Origin: GCA-2730975 sp937893275
GTDB lineage: Bacteria > Verrucomicrobiota > Verrucomicrobiia > Opitutales > Seribacteraceae
DNA length: 64,000 nucleotides
Assembly: GCA_963968595.1 (NCBI GenBank)
Contig: CAXAHJ010000006.1
Location: 1-64,000 of the forward strand
Direction: 5' to 3'
Positions 46,404 to 54,952 of this stretch are shown piece by piece (within the stretch, counting starts at the first letter, position 1; every line of letters begins with the position of its first letter). A program made the translations under genes and the position numbers. Below the pieces are notes generated by a model. That model saw only the letters and a program-made list of their open reading frames with translations, did not search any database and was not told the origin of the DNA.

Positions 46404-47101
46404 TGAACGATCAAAAAGAGAGCAAGGACCCAATCCTTCGGGTCGAAAACCTCAGCCATTCATTCGGGGAAGGCGAGGGCAGGGTGCGGGCCCTCAGGGG
46501 CGTATCCTTCGAGGCGAGGGCAGGGGAGGTAACCGCCATCGTCGGGCCTTCGGGTTGCGGAAAGAGCACAATGCTCTATCTGCTTGGCCTACTCGACCGT
46601 CCCGACTCAGGAGAAATATACCTCCGTGGCAATCCCATGGCTGAGGCCGACGATCCCACTCGCACCGCTCTCCGCAACAAAAGTATTGGATTCGTCTTTC
46701 AGTTTCACTTTCTAATTAAGGAATTCACTGCGAGAGAAAATGTAGCCTTGCCACTCCGAAAGGCGGGCAAACCGATGGCAGAGGCTCACGCCCGAGCCGA
46801 TGAGTTCCTCGCGGAACTAGGCCTTCACGACAAGGCGGACCGCTTCGCAAACAAGCTCTCCGGAGGCGAACAACAGCGTGTAGCCATCGCTCGAGCACTC
46901 GCCAACTCCCCCGACCTCATCTTGGCCGACGAACCCACGGGCAATCTCGACGCCGCCAATTCCGATCGAGTCTTCGACCTCCTCCTGAAATTCGCCCGAG
47001 AGGACGGCCCAGCCGTCATCCTAGTCACCCACAATCACGAGCTTGCCAAGCGCTGCGATCGCCGTCTTCCCATGCTCGACGGAAAATTCGTGGAGGAGTA
47101 A
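46403..47101 (+). CDS. ABC transporter ATP-binding protein, LolD/MacB type
   Basis: About 232 residues from the GTG at 46403, which shares one base with the permease stop. The same frame extends upstream to 45947, but that part is inside the permease gene. It has Walker A GPSGCGKST, a Q-loop GFVFQFHFL, signature LSGGEQQRVAIARAL, Walker B LILADEPTGNLD and H-loop VTHNHELAKRC. The sequence is LolD-like. With the preceding three genes it makes a full TolC-dependent exporter. The substrate is unknown: macrolide, peptide, lipoprotein or lipid are all possible. Confidence 0.92.
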   Translation: MNDQKESKDPILRVENLSHSFGEGEGRVRALRGVSFEARAGEVTAIVGPSGCGKSTMLYLLGLLDRPDSGEIYLRGNPMAEADDPTRTALRNKSIGFVFQFHFLIKEFTARENVALPLRKAGKPMAEAHARADEFLAELGLHDKADRFANKLSGGEQQRVAIARALANSPDLILADEPTGNLDAANSDRVFDLLLKFAREDGPAVILVTHNHELAKRCDRRLPMLDGKFVEE

Positions 47102-47199
47102 TAATCCCAGCGTAGTAGGGCACAGCACGCTGTCCATCTGTTCTGCCGGATTCTTCTGCGGAAAGGCCTAAATACAAAATTCCTGGCTAAGATTTTCGT

Positions 47200-47961
47200 C
47201 TAGGAAAGCCCTCGGGCCTTGCGGATTAGGTCGTGGGCTTGGTTGATGCGGGCGAGCTGGTCGTTGGCGAAGGTGGTGAACTCGGGCGGAAGCCCCTTGG
47301 ACTGAATTTTGTCGGGATGGAACGCAGCGCACTTCTTGCGGTAGGCGGCTTTCACTTCGGCATCGGTGGCAGTCTTTGAGACGTCCAGAGCATGGTAGGA
47401 CTCGTCAAGGGATATGGAGGCTGCCTCAGGATCATCAGCAGGAGGGGCGTAACCGCCTTTGACCCACGACTGAACAGTACCGTGAGGCAGACGAAGGCAT
47501 TCCTCGCCTCGAAGAAGAATGCGGGCCTGCAGTTCGCTCATCTTGCCGTCCTCGGCCCTAGCCATCTCGAAAAGGCCTCCGAGAAAGGATTGGGCGACGG
47601 TGGGGTCGAAACCGATTAGCTTGCCGGTCTGGGCGAGGTAATCGTCGATCGGGACCTTCCCGTCCTTGGCCTTGCGGAAAACGTTGATGGAGAACTCGCG
47701 CATCTTGTCGGAGAGCCCAAGGCGGGCCATGAGGCTCTCAGCGACGTTGATTTCGGCCTCGGACACGCGCCCGTCGGCCTTGGCCACCTTGGCGAGGCAA
47801 GAAAACAAGTAGGCTAGATAGAGAACGCGCGCCTTTTTCTCGTCGGTGACTTCAGGGTTGTCCTTGTCGTATGCATGGCCAAAGGCGGCGCCCACCAATG
47901 CTCCTATGGGACCGCCGAACATACCCACGCCAGTACCGATGAGCTTTCCCCACCAAGTCAT
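47200..47961 (-). CDS. TerB-DnaJ domain protein (DjlA-like co-chaperone)
   Basis: A 253-residue protein with three parts. A glycine-zipper hydrophobic segment (GTGVGMFGGPIGALVGAAFG) probably inserts in the membrane. A TerB-like helical domain (CLAKVAKADGRVSEAEINVAE) spans about residues 50-170. The C-terminal J domain has HPD in CAAFHPDKIQSK and ARINQAHDLIRK. The order matches E. coli DjlA, which stimulates DnaK at the membrane. Its ATG overlaps the stop of the sulfatase gene (ATGA), an unusual pairing. Confidence 0.9.
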   Translation of the reverse strand: MTWWGKLIGTGVGMFGGPIGALVGAAFGHAYDKDNPEVTDEKKARVLYLAYLFSCLAKVAKADGRVSEAEINVAESLMARLGLSDKMREFSINVFRKAKDGKVPIDDYLAQTGKLIGFDPTVAQSFLGGLFEMARAEDGKMSELQARILLRGEECLRLPHGTVQSWVKGGYAPPADDPEAASISLDESYHALDVSKTATDAEVKAAYRKKCAAFHPDKIQSKGLPPEFTTFANDQLARINQAHDLIRKARGLS

Positions 47962-49418
47962 GGCTTTTTCTTGTCGCCTTTCTTTTTGTTCCGTTTGGCT
48001 TTCTTGGGAGAGGGATCAGGGTTGCCTGAAGCATATTCTGGGTTGAGCTCGGTTGGAACGGGTGCTTTTACCGCTTTTCGCCAAGCGAGCATGGCGTCGT
48101 GAAGTTCCTTGGTCTTTTTCGGGTTTTTCTTCGCCAGATTGTTCGTCTCGGATAAATCTTCTGCGGTATTGTAGAGCTCGAGAACACCGTCCTCGAAAAA
48201 CTCGATCAGCTTCCAGTCGCCCATACGGGTGGCAGCGGCGGGGGTAGTGCGAAAGTGACCGTGGCGGGCGGTGTAGCCCTGCAGGTAGGCGGGGAAGTGC
48301 CAGTGAATGGCCTTGCGAGGGAGTTTGGCCTCGGCGTTTCGAAGAAGTGGGGCGATGCTTACTCCGTCCAGTTCGTAACCTTTTGGAACGGGTGATCCCG
48401 TAGCCTCGAGGAGGGTGGGGTAGATGTCGATGCCGATAACGTTTTCTCGGCAAATCGAGCCCGACTTGGTGACGCCCGGCCATTTCACGATCATGGGTTC
48501 GCGAATGCCACCCTCGTAGAGCATGCCCTTCGATCCCCGCAGAGGAGCGTTTGAGGTAACGCCACCGTGACCCCCGTTGTCGGAGAAAAATATAACGATG
48601 GTATCGTCGGCAAGTTCGAGTCGATCCAAGGTTGCGAGCACCGCCCCGACGCTGTCGTCCGTACTCTCGATCATCGCGGCATAGGCGGGGTTCTTGTGTC
48701 GGTCGGTCGTTTTTTTGGCTTGGTACTTCTTCTTGAGTTCGGGCTTGGCCTGAATCGGAGTATGAACCGCATAATGAGTCAGATAGAGGAAGAAGGGCTT
48801 GTCCTTGTTGGTTTCGATGAACTTGCATGCCTCGACACCCAGCCGGTCGGTCAAGTATTCGCCCTTTTCCTTATTTTCAAGATTGGGATACTTGTACGGA
48901 CTGTGATAGCCGCCTCCGCTGGGACTTCCCCAAGACTTGCCCGCGACGTTTACGTCGAAGCCCTGTGTGGTGGGATCATCTCCCAAGTGCCATTTGCCCA
49001 TGGTGGCGGTGACGTATCCACCAGCCTGCAGGGCTTCGCCCATGGTAACGAACTTTTCCGACAAATGAGTCGTGTTCTTGATGGGAATCAGCTTGCGATG
49101 CTTGGACAAGCCGCGATCGGAATTCCCCACCGTGTACACCCCGTGCCTCGGTGAATACTTGCCGGACATCAGGCAGGCCCGACTTGGAGCGCAGTTGGGA
49201 GCATTGGCATAGGCGTTCATAAAGACCATGCCGTCTTTCGCCAACTTGTCGATGTGAGGACTTTCGTAGTATTTCGACCCCATGTACCCAAGGTCGGTCC
49301 AGCCGAGATCGTCGATGAAGAAAAATACGATGTTTGGATTGGACTCACGATCCGCTCCGAAAAGCGTTTCGGCAAACAGGCTCGCGAATACGATGAGGAT
49401 GGACCTATGAGAAATCAT
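47958..49418 (-). CDS. Secreted formylglycine-dependent sulfatase
   Basis: About 486 residues from the ATG at 49418; the frame runs further upstream to 49454, but the signal peptide begins here. Metal Asp residues lie in FFFIDDLGWTD (36-37), and the Cys-type activation motif CAPSR is at 76-80, followed by GKYSPRHG. The catalytic Cys is converted to formylglycine by a maturase not seen in this window. Later motifs are ATMGKWHLGD, YLTHYAVHTPIQAK, IIFFSDNGGHGG and LRGSKGMLYEGGIREP. Substrates are probably sulfated polysaccharides. The C-terminus is Lys-rich (about 16 residues). Confidence 0.93.
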   Translation of the reverse strand: MISHRSILIVFASLFAETLFGADRESNPNIVFFFIDDLGWTDLGYMGSKYYESPHIDKLAKDGMVFMNAYANAPNCAPSRACLMSGKYSPRHGVYTVGNSDRGLSKHRKLIPIKNTTHLSEKFVTMGEALQAGGYVTATMGKWHLGDDPTTQGFDVNVAGKSWGSPSGGGYHSPYKYPNLENKEKGEYLTDRLGVEACKFIETNKDKPFFLYLTHYAVHTPIQAKPELKKKYQAKKTTDRHKNPAYAAMIESTDDSVGAVLATLDRLELADDTIVIFFSDNGGHGGVTSNAPLRGSKGMLYEGGIREPMIVKWPGVTKSGSICRENVIGIDIYPTLLEATGSPVPKGYELDGVSIAPLLRNAEAKLPRKAIHWHFPAYLQGYTARHGHFRTTPAAATRMGDWKLIEFFEDGVLELYNTAEDLSETNNLAKKNPKKTKELHDAMLAWRKAVKAPVPTELNPEYASGNPDPSPKKAKRNKKKGDKKKP

Positions 49419-49478
49419 CTCGCAAGGATGAACCCGAAGTCGCGTCCTCGTCAAGTGGGTAGAGACCCTATGCCAGGC

Positions 49479-49928
49479 TTAATGGCGAGAGGAGCAGGGT
49501 TCGTCTTTTTCGTTGTGACTGCAGACTGGGCAACTCTTGCAAAAGCGGAGATTCAGGAAATGTCCGGAAGCAAGAGAGATGCCTGCGCAGGCGGCAAAAA
49601 GATAGTGAGCGACCTCGATCGTCCCCGCATGGGAATGATCGTGGCCGTGGGCATCGGGGCGAAGGAGCAGAAAGGTCAATCCCAACCCGAAAGCAAGAGG
49701 CACCCAAATTCGTCGATGCTTCAGGTAACCTCGAAACAAGGTGGGGCCCGCAATTAAAAGGGAAGCGGCAACGACCGTTTCCTCGAAACCTTCCGTCCAA
49801 AAGAATGAGCCTGCCAACAAGGGAAGAAAGGGAAGAAGAATGGGGAGTGCGATGCAATGAACCGCACAAAGAAAGGACACGAACATGCCCGCGCGATCGA
49901 AACGTTCCCAACTAATAACTTTATTCAT
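49479..49928 (-). CDS. MerC-domain membrane protein
   Basis: A 149-residue membrane protein with four hydrophobic segments and the CAVHC motif of MerC near residue 21. MerC proteins carry mercury or other soft metals across the membrane in mer operons. No other mer gene lies nearby, so a role in other metal handling is possible. A His-rich loop (HGHDHSHAG) and a C-terminal Cys group (CKSCPVCSHNEKDEPC) add likely metal ligands. Confidence 0.8.
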   Translation of the reverse strand: MNKVISWERFDRAGMFVSFLCAVHCIALPILLPFLPLLAGSFFWTEGFEETVVAASLLIAGPTLFRGYLKHRRIWVPLAFGLGLTFLLLRPDAHGHDHSHAGTIEVAHYLFAACAGISLASGHFLNLRFCKSCPVCSHNEKDEPCSSRH

Positions 49929-49998
49929 AAGACAATACCCTAAAAAAAGGGGTTGGGCACAAAACGCAAGTTCTTTGCGTTAAGAAAACCGTGCAAGC

Positions 49999-50448
49999 TC
50001 AGCGGCGGGCGTTCACCTGCATCGGAGTCACGGGATTCCCCGTGTTAGGAATAACCTGTACGGCACGATCATCCCACAATTCGATCATGTCCATATCCTT
50101 GGCGTTGGTGACCTCTAGATCAGGCAGACCATGCTTCTTCAACCATGCCTTGATCGGCTGGATGGCCACTTCGGGCTCGGCGGCTCTGGCGGTGACGATC
50201 TTCACCGTATATCCCATGCCTACCCAGACGTTAAGCCGTTTCACCATGTTCGGCACGGGTTTGCCGATGTGCTCGAAACCTTGCCAAGGTTCGGCCATGG
50301 CTAAGGTGCCGTCTAGGTCGACCCCAATCCATTGTTTTTCCTCGGCGTCTTCGCCAAATTTATTTTCGTCCGTCACGGGAAGACCTTTTGCATAGGGAAC
50401 TCTGACCTTTGGTGTGGACGAGATGAGGTTTTTCAGCGCTTGAAACAC
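49999..50448 (-). CDS. Small HAD-like hydrolase
   Basis: A 149-residue protein with HAD motif I, WIGVDLDGTLAMAEP (DxDGTLA), motif II in VKIVTARAAEP and a motif IV-like LWDDRAVQV. The enzyme is cap-less and short, resembling phage-type or 5'-nucleotidase-like HAD proteins. The first 35 or so residues carry no known domain. Substrate cannot be told. Confidence 0.72.
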   Translation of the reverse strand: MFQALKNLISSTPKVRVPYAKGLPVTDENKFGEDAEEKQWIGVDLDGTLAMAEPWQGFEHIGKPVPNMVKRLNVWVGMGYTVKIVTARAAEPEVAIQPIKAWLKKHGLPDLEVTNAKDMDMIELWDDRAVQVIPNTGNPVTPMQVNARR

Positions 50449-50486
50449 AATAATATCATAAACAACACTTCATCGTAGGTGTTGCC

Positions 50487-51056
50487 ATGCGTTCGGCAAG
50501 TCCTTTCCTTAATACCATGACCACGATATTGTCATCGGTAGAATTCCCTGCAGGTGCCGAAGCACTTCCTTGGCTGGCGGCGCTGTGGTTTGGTGTCTGG
50601 GTATTAAGGCCGATCGCCAGCTTTATTCACGAACTGGGGCACGCCTTGCCCGCCTTGGCCTTTACCAAAGCCGAAGTGGAGGTCCGCATTGGAGAGTCAT
50701 TTGCAAAACCTTTGACGAATGCGGGGCGCTTGGGATTCGCTTGGTCTTTCCGCTCGAGCTTCACGGGTTTCACGGGATACCCACGGGAAACTCTGAGCAA
50801 AGCGGCTTTATCGGGAATCATTCTGGGTGGTCCCATAGCATCCGGTGTGGCCTGTGGTTTTGGGGTTTTGGGAACGCTATCCACAAAAGATCCTGTTTGG
50901 TGGCGTATTTCGGCGGCCGCATTTTTGTGCGCAAACGGCATCGTGTTTCTTCGATCTGCGATTCCCGTGACCTTGCAACCAACCGAACAATTCCCCGACG
51001 GACCGCCCAGCGACGGTCTAGACCTATGGAAAACCCTTAGACGAACAACCGACTAA
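50487..51056 (+). CDS. M50-like membrane metalloprotease family protein
   Basis: A 189-residue protein with about four membrane helices and a zinc-binding HELGH at residues 48-52, set in SFIHELGHALPALAF. This resembles peptidase M50B-like proteins; the second zinc ligand motif (DG) is not clear, so activity is uncertain. The ATG at 50517 is an alternative start. The gene converges with, and overlaps by four bases, the msbA-like gene. Confidence 0.7.
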   Translation: MRSASPFLNTMTTILSSVEFPAGAEALPWLAALWFGVWVLRPIASFIHELGHALPALAFTKAEVEVRIGESFAKPLTNAGRLGFAWSFRSSFTGFTGYPRETLSKAALSGIILGGPIASGVACGFGVLGTLSTKDPVWWRISAAAFLCANGIVFLRSAIPVTLQPTEQFPDGPPSDGLDLWKTLRRTTD

Positions 51057-52834
51057 TCCGCGTCCTTAGGGTCGACCCCGAACTGGCTGTCGTAGAGTTT
51101 CCTGTACAAATCACATTCTCGATGAAGTTCCTCGTGGGAACCATCAGCGATAATTTGGCCCTCGTCCATGACTAGGATTCGGTGGGCCAACTTCAGGGAA
51201 CTGAAGCGGTGGGCGATAAGCAAAGTGGTCTTCCCCTCGATCAGCTTGGCCATGGCGTCTCGAATTTTGTCCTCGTTTTCGGCATCGAGAGCCGAGGTCG
51301 CTTCGTCTAATACCAGAATGGGGGCGTTTTTAAAAAAAGCTCGAGCAAGGGCTATTCGTTGAAGCTGGCCACCCGACAGTCGACTACCATCCTCTCCCAA
51401 ACGTTCCTCATAGCCATGCCGAAACTCCTTTACGAATTCATCGGCATAAGCCAACTCACACACCTTTTCCACCTCCGAGTCAGTTTGCCCGGTTTGTCCC
51501 AGAAGGACGTTTTCTCGAACGGTGGCGTCAAACAGAAAGGGGCGTTGAGGAACCAGGGCCACCGAATCTCGCAAGTCTTTTAAGCTGAATTCGCGCAAGT
51601 CGACCCCATCCAGCAGCACTTTTCCCTCGGAGGGATCGTGAAATCTCGGCAGCAAGCCCGCAAGCGTACTCTTTCCTGCGCCGCTAGGCCCAACGAGGGC
51701 TACCGTCTCACCCGCTTTCAGGGAAAGGTTCAGGTTCTCGACTGCGGGGATGCTTTCAGGATCGCCATCGCCATTTTCATAGCGAAAGGAAACCCCCTCG
51801 AAGGTTATCTCACCACGCACCTCATTCATTTCCTTGGGGACGGATGGTGAAGCAACCGTCTCGGGAGACTTTAGAATATCTTCCAATCGATCCAACGAAG
51901 CCAAGGCCTGCTTGATCTGATTATGAATGCCGCCCAGTTTCTTAACTGGCTCGTAAGACATGTAGAGAGCCACGATCACGGGGATCACAGTATCCAAGTG
52001 AACACCGTTTTGTGAGGCCTGAAAGATTGCCGCCGAAACACCGACCGCGGTGATCACTTCGATCAGCGGGGTAAGCAAATTGGCGTATTTGACTACCTTC
52101 ATGCGGGCTGTAAAAAAGTCCGCCGAGGATTCTTGAAAGCGAGTTAGCTCACGCTCTTCCAAGTTGAATGCCCTTACTTCGCGAGCAGCAGACAGGTTTT
52201 CGCTGAGAACGGCGGTCATGCTTCCCGCTTCCTCCTGCATGCGGAGTGCCCGTCTCATGAGCATGCTGCCAATCCTACGAACTGGAAATACGCAAAGCGG
52301 GATTACCACCAGCGAAAGCAGAACAAAGGCGAGGTTCTCGTCTTTCAGTGCCATGAACACGAGGGCAGACATAGCGCCTACAAAGGTCACCGGTTGCTTG
52401 ACGATTTCGTTGCCTACCTGAAGGACAATTGCTTGCAATTGAGCGGTGTCGCCCATAACTCGGCTAAGAAGATCTCCCTCGCGATTCCTCTGGTGAAAAG
52501 CCAAGGGGAGACGCTGTAGTTTGTCGAAAACTTGCAAGCGTATCTGTTCCAAGACCTTGACCCCGCAATAATTGATCAGGTAGACATTAAAGTAACCACT
52601 GACGCCCCGCAGGGCAAAGACGGCGGGAAACCACGCAACGTACATAACCAAAGTCCATAGCCCGACTTCTGCGGTTCCCCCGTTGCGGGGAAAAATTTTG
52701 GGAAAAACCTGATCGATCATGAAGGGCAATCCGAACCCGCTAGCCGCTCCATAGATAACCCCACACAGCAAGGCGCCTACAAAAGGCAACCAATGCGGAC
52801 GGAGAAACTGAAAATATGGGAAAAGTCGCTTCAA
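51053..52834 (-). CDS. ABC transporter, fused permease and ATPase (MsbA-like lipid flippase)
   Basis: A 593-residue half-transporter: six membrane helices in the first 310 residues, then an ATPase with Walker A GPSGAGKSTLAG, signature LSGGQLQRIALARAF, Walker B ILVLDEATSALD and H-loop LIAHRFSS. It has the MsbA/LipidA-exporter layout and works as a homodimer. Other type IV ABC exporters of drugs or peptides cannot be excluded. It converges with the preceding M50-like gene. Confidence 0.88.
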   Translation of the reverse strand: MKRLFPYFQFLRPHWLPFVGALLCGVIYGAASGFGLPFMIDQVFPKIFPRNGGTAEVGLWTLVMYVAWFPAVFALRGVSGYFNVYLINYCGVKVLEQIRLQVFDKLQRLPLAFHQRNREGDLLSRVMGDTAQLQAIVLQVGNEIVKQPVTFVGAMSALVFMALKDENLAFVLLSLVVIPLCVFPVRRIGSMLMRRALRMQEEAGSMTAVLSENLSAAREVRAFNLEERELTRFQESSADFFTARMKVVKYANLLTPLIEVITAVGVSAAIFQASQNGVHLDTVIPVIVALYMSYEPVKKLGGIHNQIKQALASLDRLEDILKSPETVASPSVPKEMNEVRGEITFEGVSFRYENGDGDPESIPAVENLNLSLKAGETVALVGPSGAGKSTLAGLLPRFHDPSEGKVLLDGVDLREFSLKDLRDSVALVPQRPFLFDATVRENVLLGQTGQTDSEVEKVCELAYADEFVKEFRHGYEERLGEDGSRLSGGQLQRIALARAFFKNAPILVLDEATSALDAENEDKIRDAMAKLIEGKTTLLIAHRFSSLKLAHRILVMDEGQIIADGSHEELHRECDLYRKLYDSQFGVDPKDAD

Positions 52835-52870
52835 AAGAGACTGGAATTTTCTACAATATTGCCAAAAAAA

Positions 52871-54715
52871 CTAAAGGTCGATCTTAAGTGTTTTCTTTTC
52901 GGCCAAAGGAAGGGCTTGCACATTATTGATCACCTTACGGTCCGTTCCCTCGCCTACGTTGATAGTGTATTTCCCCTTTGCGAAAACCTTAGGCTGAAAG
53001 CTCTTGCCCTTGACTCTCAAGGTATAGACTACATCACCGCTTTTTTCTTCCACCACTTGCACGACCTGATTGGCTTGATTTATCTCTAGAGAGGGAAGGT
53101 AAGCCACCGCTTCGCGACCATAGTTGTCGAGTTGGTTGAAAGTGAAGGGCCAACCCGGATAGGGCTTGGCGCCCTTGTTCGAGACATCGACGTTGCGGGG
53201 CCAGCATACGAAGGTTACGTCACGAGTCTTCTTATCGATGCGCACGACACCGAATCCGGCAGCACGCGTACTCAGCCTGTCTCCGCCCTTTTCGGGAGTC
53301 GGGTTCGCCACCGCAATGGCCGTAAGCTTGTTGTCGAATCCGTCGACGTGATCCCCAAGGATGGGGTCCTGTCCGGCCTTGCGGTTCTTTCCCGGCTCCA
53401 GAGGCTTCCACCACCTCAAGTAAAGGTTCGCGATCGAGGGAACGCAGAAGGAATAAATCGAATCTCTCCACTCGTCTATTCCATGATGAAACACTGTGGC
53501 CAAGTGCTGATCACCGGCGAAATGGAAGGCGTAGGCTTTGCGCAAAGCTGCGATTGCCTTGTTGCGACCGGTCTGCGGCCAACCGTTGGAATCAAGGTCG
53601 GCATGCAAACGTCCGCCTATTCTCCCATGAATATGAGCCCCACCGCAAAAGATGGTCTGGGAGAGTGCGACTTTCATGTCCGCATCGGTCCAGTCACATC
53701 CCCATTCGTCAAGAAACTTGAGCTGACGCTCGCCGAGAAGACGGGCTTGGGGAACATCGACCGACTTGGGGTCGTAGTCAGGATTACGGATGTGATCCGG
53801 ACGGGGGCCCTGTTTGGGAATCATGCCGGCCGGCCCGGTCTTGAACTTGCGATCCTCGATAATGGCAAAGCTTATACGCCCCCAATTCAGATGAGTGTAA
53901 TAGGTTCCGATACCCCGCTCGATGGGCGTAGGGTCGTAAGGGTCGGGCAAATGGCTGGTCTGAGCACGCTCCACCTCCTTGACATATTCGACGGGCATGG
54001 AATATCCACCGTCGGAAGCCCCTCCCAAAGTGGATTTCTTCCCGTTGTGCCCCCAGATGTTGGGCTGCCCTACGTCATGATCATCGGGAATGGTCACGGT
54101 CGGGAAGTTCTTGATCACCTCTCCGAAATCCCGGCCGAACCTCAACCAGGCCGCGTAATGGCGACGATGGTCGTAAACTTGGTCGCCGGAAAAGAAAAGA
54201 AGGTCCGGTTGGAGCTTTTTGATATTCTCGACCAAGTCCTTCTTCGGGATATCCCCCCCATGACCGGGATTGATGGAATTCCCGGTGAATCCGACGGCCA
54301 CGAATTCCCGCTTATTCTTTGGGTTCTTGCGGATTATTCCTTCATAGCTCGCCTTCTCCCCATGCCTGACCCGATAGGGGGTCTCTTGAGAATCATCCCA
54401 CTTCTCTACCCGGAAGGGAACGGTCCACCCCCTCTCGATCACCTTGGCTTCAGCTACCTGATCCCAGTTGCCGCCGCGCTTGACTTCCAGAGTTGCCTTG
54501 CGAGATTCTCCCTCCTTGAGCGGATAGAGTTGAGCAGTCAATTTCAGGGTCTTCGCGTGAACCGTGTAAAGAGCAAAGCAAATCACTTGATCTCGGGTGA
54601 TTTCCGGAATGGCCAACGGATCCACTCTCTTCTTCTTTTGAGCCGACGAGCAAACCACCAAAGCAAAGGAAGCGGACATGAATAGAAACAGGCGAGATAA
54701 TGACATGTTTTTCAT
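52871..54715 (-). CDS. Secreted alkaline phosphatase D-like (PhoD family) metallophosphoesterase
   Basis: About 614 residues from the ATG at 54715, where a signal peptide starts (MSLSRLFLFMSASFALVV and a likely cut near SSAQ). The longer frame to 54817 overlaps a spacer. Metal-binding motifs are FFSGDQVYDHR, TIPDDHDVGQPN and HFAGDQHLATVFHHG. PhoD enzymes hydrolyse phosphodiesters and monoesters in the periplasm or outside. The C-terminus has a 90-residue beta domain, perhaps for substrate or cell-surface binding. A long open frame on the opposite strand is a shadow. Confidence 0.85.
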   Translation of the reverse strand: MKNMSLSRLFLFMSASFALVVCSSAQKKKRVDPLAIPEITRDQVICFALYTVHAKTLKLTAQLYPLKEGESRKATLEVKRGGNWDQVAEAKVIERGWTVPFRVEKWDDSQETPYRVRHGEKASYEGIIRKNPKNKREFVAVGFTGNSINPGHGGDIPKKDLVENIKKLQPDLLFFSGDQVYDHRRHYAAWLRFGRDFGEVIKNFPTVTIPDDHDVGQPNIWGHNGKKSTLGGASDGGYSMPVEYVKEVERAQTSHLPDPYDPTPIERGIGTYYTHLNWGRISFAIIEDRKFKTGPAGMIPKQGPRPDHIRNPDYDPKSVDVPQARLLGERQLKFLDEWGCDWTDADMKVALSQTIFCGGAHIHGRIGGRLHADLDSNGWPQTGRNKAIAALRKAYAFHFAGDQHLATVFHHGIDEWRDSIYSFCVPSIANLYLRWWKPLEPGKNRKAGQDPILGDHVDGFDNKLTAIAVANPTPEKGGDRLSTRAAGFGVVRIDKKTRDVTFVCWPRNVDVSNKGAKPYPGWPFTFNQLDNYGREAVAYLPSLEINQANQVVQVVEEKSGDVVYTLRVKGKSFQPKVFAKGKYTINVGEGTDRKVINNVQALPLAEKKTLKIDL

Positions 54716-54822
54716 AATGCAAAAATACAGATTAAACGATTGATGCTCGGCAGTCGAGGCAAAGCCGGAACTGTTTGAGATTGAATAAAACGATCTCAAG
54801 CTCTTTACTTTCAACACCTTTG

Positions 54823-54899
54823 GGGCCGTTAGCTCAGCCGGTTAGAGCGCATGCTTCACACGCATGAGGTCACTGGTTCGAGTCCAGTACGGCCCACCA
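54823..54899 (+). tRNA. tRNA-Val(CAC)
   Basis: A full cloverleaf with encoded CCA. Acceptor GGGCCGT pairs with ACGGCCC. The D stem is GCTC/GAGC. The anticodon stem CATGC/GCATG closes the loop TTCACAC with anticodon CAC, which reads GUG. The T arm ACTGG-TTCGAGT-CCAGT follows, then discriminator A and CCA. It sits between the phosphatase and the lipase maturation factor gene. Confidence 0.95.
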
Positions 54900-54952
54900 C
54901 TGTTTAAAGCAGCGACCGCCCCATGCAGTCAGCAGTCAAGCGGAAGAATTGG

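Noticed and set aside
53132..54685. A 517-codon open frame on the plus strand, opposite the PhoD-like gene
   Set aside because: The minus-strand frame shows a signal peptide and metallophosphatase motifs. The plus-strand product has no recognisable domain and is composition-driven.
52871..54817. Longer start for the PhoD-like gene at 54817
   Set aside because: It abuts the tRNA and adds 34 residues before a good signal peptide.
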